A stretch of 64,000 bases of DNA from Bacteroidota bacterium (GTDB lineage Bacteria; Bacteroidota; Bacteroidia; Bacteroidales; Lentimicrobiaceae): the NCBI GenBank assembly GCA_009773515.1, contig WSXX01000026.1:1-64000 (forward strand), read 5' to 3'. The position numbers and the translations under genes are program-made. Positions 27,300 through 36,235 of the stretch are shown here, piece by piece. Under the pieces are notes generated by a model, which was given only the letters and a program-made list of their open reading frames with translations, searched no databases and had not been told where the DNA came from. How positions within the stretch are numbered: position 1 is the stretch's first letter; each line of letters opens with the position of its first letter.

Positions 27300-27551
27300 T
27301 TACCTGAAAAGGTCTGAGATATTGATCTGACTTTCGTACAAATGAATAACATCATCAAGCTTAACAAGAATAACCTTATCAATTCGGTTGGTGGTCTGGT
27401 GATACCAGATTTCTACAAACAGATTTTCAAGCTTATAAAGCCTGATCACATAGTAAACATGTATCCTGTCAAGTAATTCAGCACCACGCCCGAGTACTGT
27501 GGTTACCTGTTCAGGAACAGGCATTTTTTGAAATTCAAGTTCTGTAATCAT
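27300..27551 (-). CDS. Hypothetical protein, unknown family
   Basis: The gene encodes 83 residues from the ATG at 27551 (MITELEFQKMPVPEQ). A longer start at 27587 would overlap the upstream gene and is less likely. The sequence looks alpha/beta with no signal peptide or membrane helix (VYYVIRLYKLENLFVEIWY). It lies 16 bp after the 241-residue unknown gene, in the same direction. I do not recognise it. Confidence 0.6.
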   Translation of the reverse strand: MITELEFQKMPVPEQVTTVLGRGAELLDRIHVYYVIRLYKLENLFVEIWYHQTTNRIDKVILVKLDDVIHLYESQINISDLFR

Positions 27552-27567
27552 GATTCCTGACAAATAA

Positions 27568-28293
27568 TTAAAGGCGTGAAACTTCAATACTGTATTTCTC
27601 TTTCAGATAACTGAGGCGATCAATATTGGTTTTTTTATCGAAAATACGCACCAGCTCAATGACACCTTTTTTGTTGTAAACGCCTGCCTGAGCTGCATCG
27701 TAAACCTTATGCTCCCAGTTGTTTCGGATAGAAATGCTGATTCGCTCAAACTGATCCCACGGCATATATTTATCCACAACCAGATAATAGGTATCTGCCA
27801 TCTCTGTGTCTTTGTATATTCCGCTGGCCATTTTATCAAGTATCATATACTTGCGAATGGAAATCAGACTGATATAAGGCTTAACTGAACGGCTGGCCAG
27901 AAAATCAATGCCGTTTTTGCTGTATTGTTCAATAATCTGCGGAAGCATGCCATAATCATTCATGTTAATACGAATACAGCCGGTAATTGCATTTTGCAGC
28001 TCAAGCCATCCCATCACAGCATCAAAATTCAGTCCTGTTTCATTCTTGATTCTTACTGTTGTACGGATAAAATCATCCATATCGTCCAAACCTCTGTTTT
28101 TGATTACTGCAAAAACTGAACGTGGCTTTTGTTCTTCTTCATTCATTGGAATATGAAAATGGTCGTAAAAACCCGGGAACGGATCTAAATCCTCCAATAT
28201 CAATTCACTGAATTTGTAATCTGATGCCAGGGTGGCAACTTTTTCCTTTTTTAATACAAAGCCAAGTGATTCAATCCGCTGTTGATTCTCCAT
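27568..28293 (-). CDS. Hypothetical protein, unknown family
   Basis: This 241-residue soluble protein has no signal peptide, no membrane segment and no motif I can name. Acidic and basic residues are mixed, and there are few Cys. Stretches such as ITGCIRINMNDYGMLPQIIEQY and GVIELVRIFDKKTNIDRL look like alternating strands and helices. It forms a two-gene unit with the 83-residue gene downstream and lies between DivIC and phosphatidylserine synthase. A role cannot be given. Confidence 0.65.
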   Translation of the reverse strand: MENQQRIESLGFVLKKEKVATLASDYKFSELILEDLDPFPGFYDHFHIPMNEEEQKPRSVFAVIKNRGLDDMDDFIRTTVRIKNETGLNFDAVMGWLELQNAITGCIRINMNDYGMLPQIIEQYSKNGIDFLASRSVKPYISLISIRKYMILDKMASGIYKDTEMADTYYLVVDKYMPWDQFERISISIRNNWEHKVYDAAQAGVYNKKGVIELVRIFDKKTNIDRLSYLKEKYSIEVSRL

Positions 28294-28500
28294 AGAACAG
28301 TTTTTTTTGATTAACCCGAATTTAACATACAGGCACTAAGTTAACTGCTCATATAACAGTAAAACCAGAAAAATGTTAAACAAAATAAAATAGTTCTGCA
28401 AATTGTGGGTTGAAATATTTCCCTTCTGCAATTTGCGATCTGAAAACAGGCATTTCCACTTAAAAAAAGCGGTATTTTAATAAGCTGGAGCGGAAAGTAT

Positions 28501-28508
28501 TAAATTTG
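28501..28508 (+). promoter_or_regulatory. Candidate -7 box of pssA
   Basis: TAAATTTG matches TAnnTTTG and lies 16 bp before the GTG start. The -33 region has only TTTA at suitable spacing. Confidence 0.45.
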
Positions 28509-28524
28509 TCAAAAATATATTCCT

Positions 28525-29253
28525 GTGAAACTTTCCGGCATTAAATCTCAAATTCCCAATACGCTTACACTCCTTAATCTTATGCTTGGCTCTGCAGCCA
28601 TAATTCATGTGATGACGGGCGATCTGAAACTAGCTGCGATTTTGGTAGCCATAGCAGCAATTTGCGATTTTTTTGATGGATTTGTTGCAAGATTATTGAA
28701 TGTGAAGTCAGAAATGGGCAAGGAACTCGATTCACTTGCCGACGTGGTTTCATTTGGAGTGGCACCTTCCGTTTTCCTTTATACTGCCATTAAAGCCAAT
28801 CCTGATCCGGGAATGTTCGCAGGAATGCTAGATACAATCGCTTATGCTGCTTTACTTATCGGTGCATTTTCGGGTTATCGGCTGGCTAAATTTAATCTGG
28901 ACAAAAGACAAACAGATTCATTTCTGGGTCTTCCCACGCCAGCCAATGCTATTTTCATTATATCGGTTTCATTGCTTGGCACTGAGGTACTCTCTTCAAA
29001 TTCCGGATTTATCTATCAGGTATCTTCAAACATATGGTTTCAGCTCTTAATAATACCCGTAAGTTGCTGGTTGCTGATTTCCGAAATCCCGCTGTTTGCA
29101 CTGAAATTTAATAAAGGATTTGGATTTAATGCCAATCGTGCAAGGTATATTTTTCTGCTTTTCAGCATGTTAAATATTGTGCTTTTCGGCTGGGCAGGGC
29201 TTCCGCTTGTAATTATCCTTTATATAGCTATATCGCTAACAATCAAACGTTAA
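28525..29253 (+). CDS. pssA: CDP-diacylglycerol-serine O-phosphatidyltransferase family
   Basis: This 242-residue membrane enzyme would make phosphatidylserine from CDP-diacylglycerol and serine. The CDP-alcohol phosphotransferase motif is perfect: D48xxD51G52xxA55R56, then G65xxxD69xxxD73 (CDFFDGFVAR and GKELDSLAD). The N-terminal PNTLTLLNLMLGS and later GFGFNANRARYIFLL match PssA type II. The start is a GTG at 28525, placed 16 bp after the -7 box. Phosphatidylglycerol synthase is an alternative, but the N-terminal part favours PssA. Confidence 0.88.
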   Translation: MKLSGIKSQIPNTLTLLNLMLGSAAIIHVMTGDLKLAAILVAIAAICDFFDGFVARLLNVKSEMGKELDSLADVVSFGVAPSVFLYTAIKANPDPGMFAGMLDTIAYAALLIGAFSGYRLAKFNLDKRQTDSFLGLPTPANAIFIISVSLLGTEVLSSNSGFIYQVSSNIWFQLLIIPVSCWLLISEIPLFALKFNKGFGFNANRARYIFLLFSMLNIVLFGWAGLPLVIILYIAISLTIKR

Positions 29254-29295
29254 ACATTTTTTTAAAAATTTATAGTGTTAGTAAAGTAATTTAAT

Positions 29296-29303
29296 TAATT
29301 TTG
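29296..29303 (+). promoter_or_regulatory. Candidate -7 box of the beta-lactamase-like gene
   Basis: TAATTTTG matches TAnnTTTG and lies 42 bp before the ATG at 29346. There is no clear -33. Confidence 0.35.
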
Positions 29304-29345
29304 CGATCTACCCTTGCTTAAACGACAAAGCTGTTAAATTAATTG

Positions 29346-30710
29346 ATGAAGAAACTACTTAAAGTAGCATTAGTTTTACTGTTTGCCTTTTTAAATACTG
29401 GCAATTCCGTTCAGATTTCAAGTGCGAATCACAACGAAAGTGAGATTCTTACTGAATTTGAATCCCTTGAACTTACCAAAATAATTGAGTCAAAATTATT
29501 GCGAAACCTCGATTCGGTTGCTGAGCTATACGCCATACAAAAAGGTTTCAGCGGCAATATTCTGGTGGCTATTGATGGCTTTAATGTTTTTGAAAAATCA
29601 GTAAGGTATTCCGATCCCATAAAAAAGTCTCCGCTTTCAACATCCAGTATTTTTCAATTGGCTTCGGTAAGCAAACAATTTACAGCTGCAGCCATTTTAC
29701 TTCTCAAATCAGACAATCGCCTGGAGCTTGACGATGATCTGAGAAAATATATACCAGAACTGCCTTATAAGAATATAACCATCAGGCATCTGTTGCACCA
29801 TACCGCCGGGCTGCCTAATTACATGTATCTGGTTGACAAATACTGGACGAAAGAACAGCATCCTGACAATGATGACGTTATTGATTTGATGGCTAAGTAT
29901 AAATTGCCGGTTTTTTTTCAGGCCGGATCTAAATTTGACTACTCCAACACAGGATATGTTATGCTGGCTTCGGTGGTTGAAAGGGTTTCAGGAATGAGCC
30001 TGAATGAATTTCTTCAACGAAGGATATTCAACCCTCTGGGGATGAGAAACACTTATGTTTACAGCTCTGCTGATACGAATATTACACGCCGGCAGACGGA
30101 TGGGTTTCGCGCGCTCAAACAAGGATATTCCCGCATAGAGGAAACCAAAAACAATGGCCCTGTTGGCGATAAAGGCGTGTGTTCCACCGCCGGAGATTTA
30201 TTTCTATGGGATCAGGCACTCTACAACGGATCTCCATTGCCATTTGAACTTATTGAAGAAGCATTTTTGCCAACAAAAACAAAAACCGGCAAAGAAGTGG
30301 CTTATGGCTATGGCTTCAGGCTGAGGTCAGCAAATGAGCAACCGGTAGTATACCACAATGGCGTTTGGGAAGGTTTTCGTACAAATTTTCACCGTTATCC
30401 CACTTCAAGAAACACCATCATTGTGCTGAACAATACCAGCACACGTGTAAACCACGAACTGGTCAGGCAAATTGAATTTCTGATAAACAGCCAACCGCCT
30501 CACGATTACACAAAGATGATTATCAATATTTCGATTGAGGAGGGATTAACAGCAGCCATAGAATCAATTGAAGAATTGAGAAAAACCTATGCTGATGCAA
30601 GTTTCAACTTCCGAACTATAATGAATGCTGCAGATTTTCTTGAGCAATCAGGTAAACCCACTAAAGCTGCTGAACTGAAATCACTTGTTGCACTGCTGAC
30701 AAGCAGCTAA
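29346..30710 (+). CDS. Serine hydrolase (class C beta-lactamase / PBP-like family)
   Basis: This 454-residue protein has a signal peptide (MKKLLKVALVLLFAFLNTGN) and a Beta-lactamase (Pfam PF00144-type) domain. The active-site SxxK is S107-K110 (QLASVSKQFTAAA), the YxN is Y199-S-N201 (FDYSNTGYVML), and a third motif near VYHNGVWEGF fits HxG. This family includes D-aminopeptidases, esterases and PBP4-like enzymes as well as true class C lactamases, so antibiotic resistance should not be assumed. Location is likely periplasmic. Confidence 0.87.
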   Translation: MKKLLKVALVLLFAFLNTGNSVQISSANHNESEILTEFESLELTKIIESKLLRNLDSVAELYAIQKGFSGNILVAIDGFNVFEKSVRYSDPIKKSPLSTSSIFQLASVSKQFTAAAILLLKSDNRLELDDDLRKYIPELPYKNITIRHLLHHTAGLPNYMYLVDKYWTKEQHPDNDDVIDLMAKYKLPVFFQAGSKFDYSNTGYVMLASVVERVSGMSLNEFLQRRIFNPLGMRNTYVYSSADTNITRRQTDGFRALKQGYSRIEETKNNGPVGDKGVCSTAGDLFLWDQALYNGSPLPFELIEEAFLPTKTKTGKEVAYGYGFRLRSANEQPVVYHNGVWEGFRTNFHRYPTSRNTIIVLNNTSTRVNHELVRQIEFLINSQPPHDYTKMIINISIEEGLTAAIESIEELRKTYADASFNFRTIMNAADFLEQSGKPTKAAELKSLVALLTSS

Positions 30711-30743
30711 TCCCGAATAAACCTTGCCTGATCAAGGACCTTT

Positions 30744-31469
30744 CTATTTTCTAAGTTCGAAGTTTTTTCCCAGATAAACATTTCTTACCTGTTCATCGGC
30801 TGCAAGTTCTTCGGCTGAGCCTGATTTCAATACCGAACCTTCAAACAACAGGTAGGCACGATCGGTTATGGTGAGGGTTTCATGCACATTGTGATCGGTA
30901 ATAAGTATTCCGATGTTTTTATCGCGCAGTTTGGAAACAATATTCTGAATATCCTCAACAGCAATAGGATCAACACCTGCAAATGGCTCATCAAGCAAAA
31001 TAAACTTTGGATCAACAGCCAGTGCTCTGGCTATTTCAGTTCTTCTGCGTTCGCCACCAGATAGTTGAATTCCCATACTTTTTCTCACATGAACCAAACC
31101 AAATTCCGACAACAAAGATTCCAGCCGTTCTTTTTGATCAGCTTTGCTCAGTTTTGTAAATTCAAGAACCGCTTTGATATTATCCTCAACACTGAGACTT
31201 CTGAAAACTGACGCTTCCTGAGCAAGGTAACCAATTCCCAGCTGAGCCCGTTTATACATGGGCAGGTCAGTAATTTCAACATTTTCAAGAAACACTTTGC
31301 CCGACAAAGGTTTTATGAGGCCAACAATCATGTAAAATGATGTGGTTTTGCCTGCTCCGTTCGGCCCAAGCAATCCAACAATTTCGCCTTGCTTTACTTC
31401 AACACTCACCTGGTTAACCACGGTGCGGTTCCTGTATTTTTTTACAAGGTTTTCGGTTCTTAATATCAT
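30744..31469 (-). CDS. lptB: LPS export ABC transporter ATP-binding protein
   Basis: This 241-residue ABC ATPase powers LPS extraction by LptFG. It has Walker [18 protein letters not shown]-loop region [19 protein letters not shown], signature [15 protein letters not shown] and Walker [14 protein letters not shown]. The PAxxYlxxxL details and the [13 protein letters not shown] start fit LptB. I take the ATG at 31469; an ATG at 31481 adds four residues. It ends the minus-strand operon kdsD-CMD-DUF5686-lptB. Confidence 0.93.
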   Translation of the reverse strand: MILRTENLVKKYRNRTVVNQVSVEVKQGEIVGLLGPNGAGKTTSFYMIVGLIKPLSGKVFLENVEITDLPMYKRAQLGIGYLAQEASVFRSLSVEDNIKAVLEFTKLSKADQKERLESLLSEFGLVHVRKSMGIQLSGGERRRTEIARALAVDPKFILLDEPFAGVDPIAVEDIQNIVSKLRDKNIGILITDHNVHETLTITDRAYLLFEGSVLKSGSAEELAADEQVRNVYLGKNFELRK

Positions 31470-31500
31470 TGATTCACCCATAACGGCAAAATTAGTGTTT

Positions 31501-34008
31501 TTAAAAGTCTAACTGCATCGAAACCATTACCCCGAACTTTTTAATATCAGGATGATCGTAATAACTCAACCTCCAGACAGCGTCAACCCTGAAAATTCTG
31601 AAAATATTTTCAATGCCGAGACCAGCTTCAAAATAAGGCTTACTAATGGTGTAAGTTCCTTTGGGGAGCAGAGAATAAGCCAGATTTTTACTGCTGACAT
31701 TGCCGATAACACCCTTTACCTGCGCAACTTCTCTCCATTTTAATTTCCTAAGCAAAGGAACTTTATTAAGAAATACACCCACAAAATGATGGGTGTAATA
31801 GAAAGTAAGATACTGATCGCTCACAAATTCATAATAATTCATCAGGTTAAAAGCCGATTCATCAAAAATATAGGTCTCGTTTCCTGGATGAATTTTCAGG
31901 AAAGGATAAGGCACTTCACCCCATATCTTCCCTGCCTCAATATAATACCGCGACCAGCCCCACGACAACACATTGAACCAATGCCGCACTGAGACATTAA
32001 GTTTATGATACTCAAAATCACTTCTGAAAACTCCGGGCATGCCATAGGTATAATTGAGCTCAAGAACCGGGTATTTCCCCCCAAGACTTACCCGCTCAAA
32101 CTCACCCATAACAAAACGTTCCTGAAAAGAAACACGGGTATTCAGGCTTATCTCAGTAGTGCGAAGCACATGAGTTTGTGTCAGGCAGCCGCTATTACAA
32201 AACAGGCTGAATGGAACCCTGCCTGTACTCCATATGCCCAGACGTGAGAAAGTAATTGAATTTGAAAACCCGTTAAACCATTCATGCTCGTAAGATCCCT
32301 GATACTTTTCAACCAACGACATTTTATCAGCAGGGTTTCTCCGAAACAGCGAAGCCAGCAGAAAATCTTCACGAAAAGCATTCTGACTCTGCCCGAGCTG
32401 CTCAATATCATAATTTAGGTTGGCTTTAAGAACGCGCCTTGGATTTTTGTCGAGCATATACATAAATCCGGTGCCATATTTAATCTGCTTATCGTTAAGC
32501 CCGTATGCGGCAAATCCTTCGAGCATCAGCTTGGTGCTGAAAGCATTGCTTGTACGCCCGCTGAGTCTGAAGCGGTGACCTTCCAACTGGTTAAAGCTAT
32601 AGGTTGACATGTACGGGCCCCATTCCATTTTGCCTTTTACATAATAACCCGAAACTACCATTTGTATTATATCGATCCAGGTATTAAAAACCGGCAAGGT
32701 TTTCAGCGTATCAATCATCTGATAAATATCTGATTCTCTGTTGGTCAGACTCTCATGCCGCGATTCCGTCCAATACTGTTCATCTTTATTGCCTGCGTCA
32801 TCATCAATTATGGTAACAACAGGAGTATTGTAAAACTCCTTTTCTTTCGGCTGATTGATGACAAAGTTTTTATAGCTGGAAGTTTTGGTGCCGAAGAAGC
32901 CAATATTTTTTGCCGAATCACGCGAAGTAACATTAAAATCACTCACCAGCTTATCTCTTGTCAGCATCCAGTTCTTTCCATCAATCAAAGTAAATTCCTG
33001 TTGAATAACAAGATCGTTGATAAAGTTAATGTTTGCATCTTCGGCTATCTGTATCTCAAATTGCTTTACGGCGTAAGTTGTGTCGTGAATCCACATATTG
33101 CCAACAAAAGTAAATTCCTGTTTACGCCGTGGCTTAAATGCCAGTTTATAACACCATTGGCCATTTATTGAAGCACTGTCAACCAGATAATACCGGTATG
33201 ACAAAAGTCCAGCCCCGGAAACGGGACTGATAAAGTTTTTATAGAACAGGGTGATATAATTATCATAAATATTTACCTGTTGTATCATATCGCCCATAAG
33301 TTGCGAAATGCTTGAATTGTCAATTCCTGAGACCCTGGAAGCCTTAATAACTTCGCGTCTTGCTTTCGGGTTTGATCGATAATAAACATCTGATACAGTC
33401 TCAGAGAGAAAAACCGGCAGATAAGTTTTTCCTGAGATTGATGAAGTATCAACATAATCGAAGATAAATTCAAATGGTTTGAGAATTTTCCGGTTTTTGA
33501 ATTTCTCGGTTATATTATTTGCATCAAAAGCTATTTTGGTGTAGGCTTCATACTGGGTATAATCGAGTTTGTCGCTGTTGTGCAGTGGTTTGTTTGCGAT
33601 AACCTTTCGAAGCAGAATTTCGGCAGGGTTTTCACCGGCTCTGATAACGACTTCCGAAAGGCTGATCTGATCAGGAGTAAGCTGGAAATTTACCTCCTGA
33701 AACTTATTACGTTGAATAAGCTTAACTGCTGAAATATAGCCAACCGAAGAAACCGCCACAGAATCAGCTGCTTGCCGCGATTCAAGAGAATAAAAACCAT
33801 TTAAATCAGTTGTGGTGCCAATGGTGGTGCCTTTAAAATAAACATTCACAAAGGGCATCGCTTCGCCGGTTACACCATCGGTTACCTTGCCTCTTACCTT
33901 TGTTATCTGGGCAGAAGCAGAGGCATATAAAAACATCATCAAAAGCAATAAAATCCCCTTGGTCAGAGGGGATTTTATCAGAGATATAGTGCTGGTATTC
34001 TGCTTCAT
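31501..34008 (-). CDS. DUF5686 outer-membrane protein with carboxypeptidase-like regulatory domain
   Basis: This 835-residue protein has a signal peptide ([16 protein letters not shown]), a carboxypeptidase-regulatory-like beta-sandwich (about 38-115; [23 protein letters not shown]), then DUF5686, a predicted outer-membrane beta barrel ending in an aromatic C-terminal residue (MVSMQLDF). Bacteroidota proteins of this type resemble TonB-dependent-receptor relatives without a plug. Its place between a Kdo-pathway gene and lptB suggests a role in outer-membrane building, which is inference. It lies 31 bp before lptB. Confidence 0.85.
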   Translation of the reverse strand: MKQNTSTISLIKSPLTKGILLLLMMFLYASASAQITKVRGKVTDGVTGEAMPFVNVYFKGTTIGTTTDLNGFYSLESRQAADSVAVSSVGYISAVKLIQRNKFQEVNFQLTPDQISLSEVVIRAGENPAEILLRKVIANKPLHNSDKLDYTQYEAYTKIAFDANNITEKFKNRKILKPFEFIFDYVDTSSISGKTYLPVFLSETVSDVYYRSNPKARREVIKASRVSGIDNSSISQLMGDMIQQVNIYDNYITLFYKNFISPVSGAGLLSYRYYLVDSASINGQWCYKLAFKPRRKQEFTFVGNMWIHDTTYAVKQFEIQIAEDANINFINDLVIQQEFTLIDGKNWMLTRDKLVSDFNVTSRDSAKNIGFFGTKTSSYKNFVINQPKEKEFYNTPVVTIIDDDAGNKDEQYWTESRHESLTNRESDIYQMIDTLKTLPVFNTWIDIIQMVVSGYYVKGKMEWGPYMSTYSFNQLEGHRFRLSGRTSNAFSTKLMLEGFAAYGLNDKQIKYGTGFMYMLDKNPRRVLKANLNYDIEQLGQSQNAFREDFLLASLFRRNPADKMSLVEKYQGSYEHEWFNGFSNSITFSRLGIWSTGRVPFSLFCNSGCLTQTHVLRTTEISLNTRVSFQERFVMGEFERVSLGGKYPVLELNYTYGMPGVFRSDFEYHKLNVSVRHWFNVLSWGWSRYYIEAGKIWGEVPYPFLKIHPGNETYIFDESAFNLMNYYEFVSDQYLTFYYTHHFVGVFLNKVPLLRKLKWREVAQVKGVIGNVSSKNLAYSLLPKGTYTISKPYFEAGLGIENIFRIFRVDAVWRLSYYDHPDIKKFGVMVSMQLDF

Positions 34009-34042
34009 TGTATTTCCGGCTGCTAAACAAATACAGTGAAAC

Positions 34043-34387
34043 TCAGGAGTTCAGGTCATCCCAGAACTCAATTGCCCGGCGTGTGTGTGGAATAACAATT
34101 GTACCTCCAACAAGATTGGCAATTCCCATAACTTCCATCAGTTCAGATTCACTCATTCCGGTTTCATGACATTTTATCAGGTGGTATTTTACACAATCGT
34201 CACATCTTAAAACCAAAGAAGCAACCAAACCAAGCATTTCTTTTGTTTTTACCGATAGCTCTCCTTCGAGGTAAGCATTGGTATCGACATTAAAAATTCG
34301 CTTAATTACTTTGTTGTTATCAGCGGAGAGAATCCGGTCGTTCATCAATTGCCGGTATTCGTTAAAAGCATCAAGTTTTGATCCCAT
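34043..34387 (-). CDS. Carboxymuconolactone decarboxylase-like (AhpD-like) protein
   Basis: This 114-residue protein has the CMD fold with a redox-type CxxC and nearby His (VLRCDDCVKYHLIKC), as in AhpD-like peroxide-linked enzymes, and the C-terminal helix (VGGTIVIPHTRRAIEFW). The start is the ATG at 34387; the upstream TTG at 34429 overlaps the kdsD stop. It lies between kdsD and DUF5686 with short gaps, so it belongs to the same operon. Function is unknown; a thiol-redox role is plausible. Confidence 0.8.
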   Translation of the reverse strand: MGSKLDAFNEYRQLMNDRILSADNNKVIKRIFNVDTNAYLEGELSVKTKEMLGLVASLVLRCDDCVKYHLIKCHETGMSESELMEVMGIANLVGGTIVIPHTRRAIEFWDDLNS

Positions 34388-34425
34388 ATTTAAGCAGTAA
34401 AGTTCAGTGTTCAGAAAATTAAATT

Positions 34426-35397
34426 TCAAATAATTCCTTCTTTCAGGATATCGTGAAGATGCACCACACCGGCATAATCTCCATTATCGAGCACCAGAAT
34501 CTGGGTAATGTTATTTTTCCGCATAATATCCAAGGCATCAGCAATAAGAATGTCGGCATTTATTGTGAGTGGATCGCGGGTCATGATGTCGAATGCAGTA
34601 AGATTCTCGATTGGTGTTTCGCGGTGCAACATACGCCTGATGTCACCATCAGTAATAATGCCTACCAGCTTTCCTTCTTTTAAAACAGCAGTGGCCCCCA
34701 ATCTTTTTGATGAAATTTCGAGCAAGACAGAACGCATATCATCATTGGCCTGTACTTCTGGTTTTTCATTATTTGTGTAAAGATCTGATACCCGCAGATA
34801 AAGTCTTTTTCCCAGGGCTCCGCCCGGATGATATCTGGCAAAATCTTCGCGTGTAAAACCGCGACATTCTAGCAAAGCCACAGCAAGTGCATCTCCCATA
34901 ACGAGTTGTGCTGTAGTGCTGGCAGTAGGTGCCAGATTATTAGGACATGCCTCTCTGTTGACTGTTGCATTTAAAATATAATCAGCATTGCGCGCCAGAT
35001 ACGAATCGGTATTGCCTACCAATCCTATCAGTTTGTTGCCCATAAGTTTCAGCAATGGAACAAGCACCTTAATTTCAGGAGTATCACCACTTTTCGAAAG
35101 GCAGATAATTACATCCTCATTCCTGATCATTCCCAGGTCGCCGTGAATTGCATCAGCAGCATGCATAAAAGATGCCGGAGTGCCCGTGCTGTTGAAAGTA
35201 CTCACCAGTTTGGCTGCAATGTTTGCACTTTTTCCTATTCCGGTAACAATTACACGCCCGTTTGAATTAAGAATTACATCAACACAGGCATAAAAATCAT
35301 TGGTCAGATAATTTACCAGCTGACCTATGGCAGTAGCTTCTTCGTTTATGGTGCGAAGTGCAATCTGCATAATTTGCTCCGGAGTATTCATTTGCAT
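34426..35397 (-). CDS. kdsD: KpsF/GutQ arabinose-5-phosphate isomerase
   Basis: This 323-residue enzyme turns ribulose-5-phosphate into arabinose-5-phosphate, the first step toward Kdo. It has a SIS domain (about residues 30-165; GIGKSANIAAKLVSTF, SKSGDTPEIKVL, HPGGALGKRL) and two CBS repeats at the C-terminus. I chose the ATG at 35397 (MQMNTPEQIM) because the -7 box at 35422-35429 lies inside the longer form. It heads the operon, is divergent from recQ across an 838-bp gap, and its link to lptB fits LPS synthesis. Confidence 0.93.
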   Translation of the reverse strand: MQMNTPEQIMQIALRTINEEATAIGQLVNYLTNDFYACVDVILNSNGRVIVTGIGKSANIAAKLVSTFNSTGTPASFMHAADAIHGDLGMIRNEDVIICLSKSGDTPEIKVLVPLLKLMGNKLIGLVGNTDSYLARNADYILNATVNREACPNNLAPTASTTAQLVMGDALAVALLECRGFTREDFARYHPGGALGKRLYLRVSDLYTNNEKPEVQANDDMRSVLLEISSKRLGATAVLKEGKLVGIITDGDIRRMLHRETPIENLTAFDIMTRDPLTINADILIADALDIMRKNNITQILVLDNGDYAGVVHLHDILKEGII

Positions 35398-35421
35398 TGC
35401 GATTGTTGATATAAGTATCCG

Positions 35422-35429
35422 CAAAGATA
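35422..35429 (-). promoter_or_regulatory. Candidate -7 box of the kdsD operon
   Basis: On the minus strand this reads TATCTTTG, matching TAnnTTTG, 25 bp before the ATG at 35397. It argues against an upstream start. Confidence 0.5.
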
Positions 35430-36176
35430 CAACTAATTTATTCGGACTATAAACCGGCTTCAGGTGCAGTCGTTATTCAACTGTTGCGCCGGGTGAACTG
35501 GCCTGTGTCCGGATTTTCAATAAAATTTCGCAATGCTAACTGTTAATATGTGTTAATGACTGGTTAAAATTGAAAATTTTTGCACATCTCCGGCATTTTT
35601 TAATTAACTTTACACAAATCAAAGGCTAAAATTATCAGGTAGCTAAAAATAATCCGGAAGTTTTCAGGCAATAGAAATATTGCTCATCAATTGAGGATTA
35701 TTTGAAACCCGGCAAATCTGATTTTATTCTACCCTTGATTTTTAAAAGAAATACCTGAGTTTTGTTTGACCAGCAGATTGATTTAAACCTTGTCGGTTTG
35801 ATAACATGAGGGAGATTTTTTTAAGAAAAAGTGTGCAAAAGAATTGCAAAAAAACAGATTTTTAGAAAGTTGCGTTTTTGAATTGTTTTTTTTAGAAATT
35901 TGCACTCCTTTTGATTTGGGCTCAAACTTTGCTTAGGGATGAAGCAAAAAATTCAACAAAGCCTGATCAACAGTGAAACAACTGCATTTCTTTTTGAAAT
36001 GAGTTATGCTTATAATTGAGGGTGGCAGTGGTGAGAATATGGTATGACATGATTTTTCTGCTTCAATCCTGAAGTCAGTTAAGTTCAAAAGTGTTAACTT
36101 TAACCTAAAAAAGTCTTGCATTTGAGACATTTTGTGGTTTTATCAAGAAATTCTTTTTTTTTCCTGAAAGAAGAGT

Positions 36177-36184
36177 TAAATTTG
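36177..36184 (+). promoter_or_regulatory. Candidate -7 box of recQ
   Basis: TAAATTTG matches TAnnTTTG and lies about 52 bp before the recQ ATG. There is no good -33. Confidence 0.35.
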
Positions 36185-36235
36185 TTTTAAAGAAGTATCG
36201 CCGGGAAAAAACCGGGAAACGAAAATATAGCCAAC

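Larger units (their letters stand above)
35398..36235. other. 838-bp intergenic region between kdsD and recQ
   Basis: No supported gene is found; the small minus-strand frame around 35933-36130 looks spurious. It holds the kdsD -7 box, a TTG (35580-35582) followed after 22 bp by TAACTTTA (35605-35612), which might be a plus-strand promoter, and the recQ -7 box. The 35450-35520 part is relatively GC-rich with CCGGC/GCCGG arms. The rest is very AT-rich. A long recQ leader or a small RNA is possible but not shown. Confidence 0.6.

Noticed and set aside
29346-30710. Antibiotic-resistance beta-lactamase
   Set aside because: The motifs fit the broad class C/PBP-like serine hydrolase family, and nothing marks it as a true resistance enzyme.
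35933-36130. Minus-strand open frame of 65 residues in the kdsD-recQ gap
   Set aside because: No signal, no family and no promoter; low-complexity AT-rich sequence.
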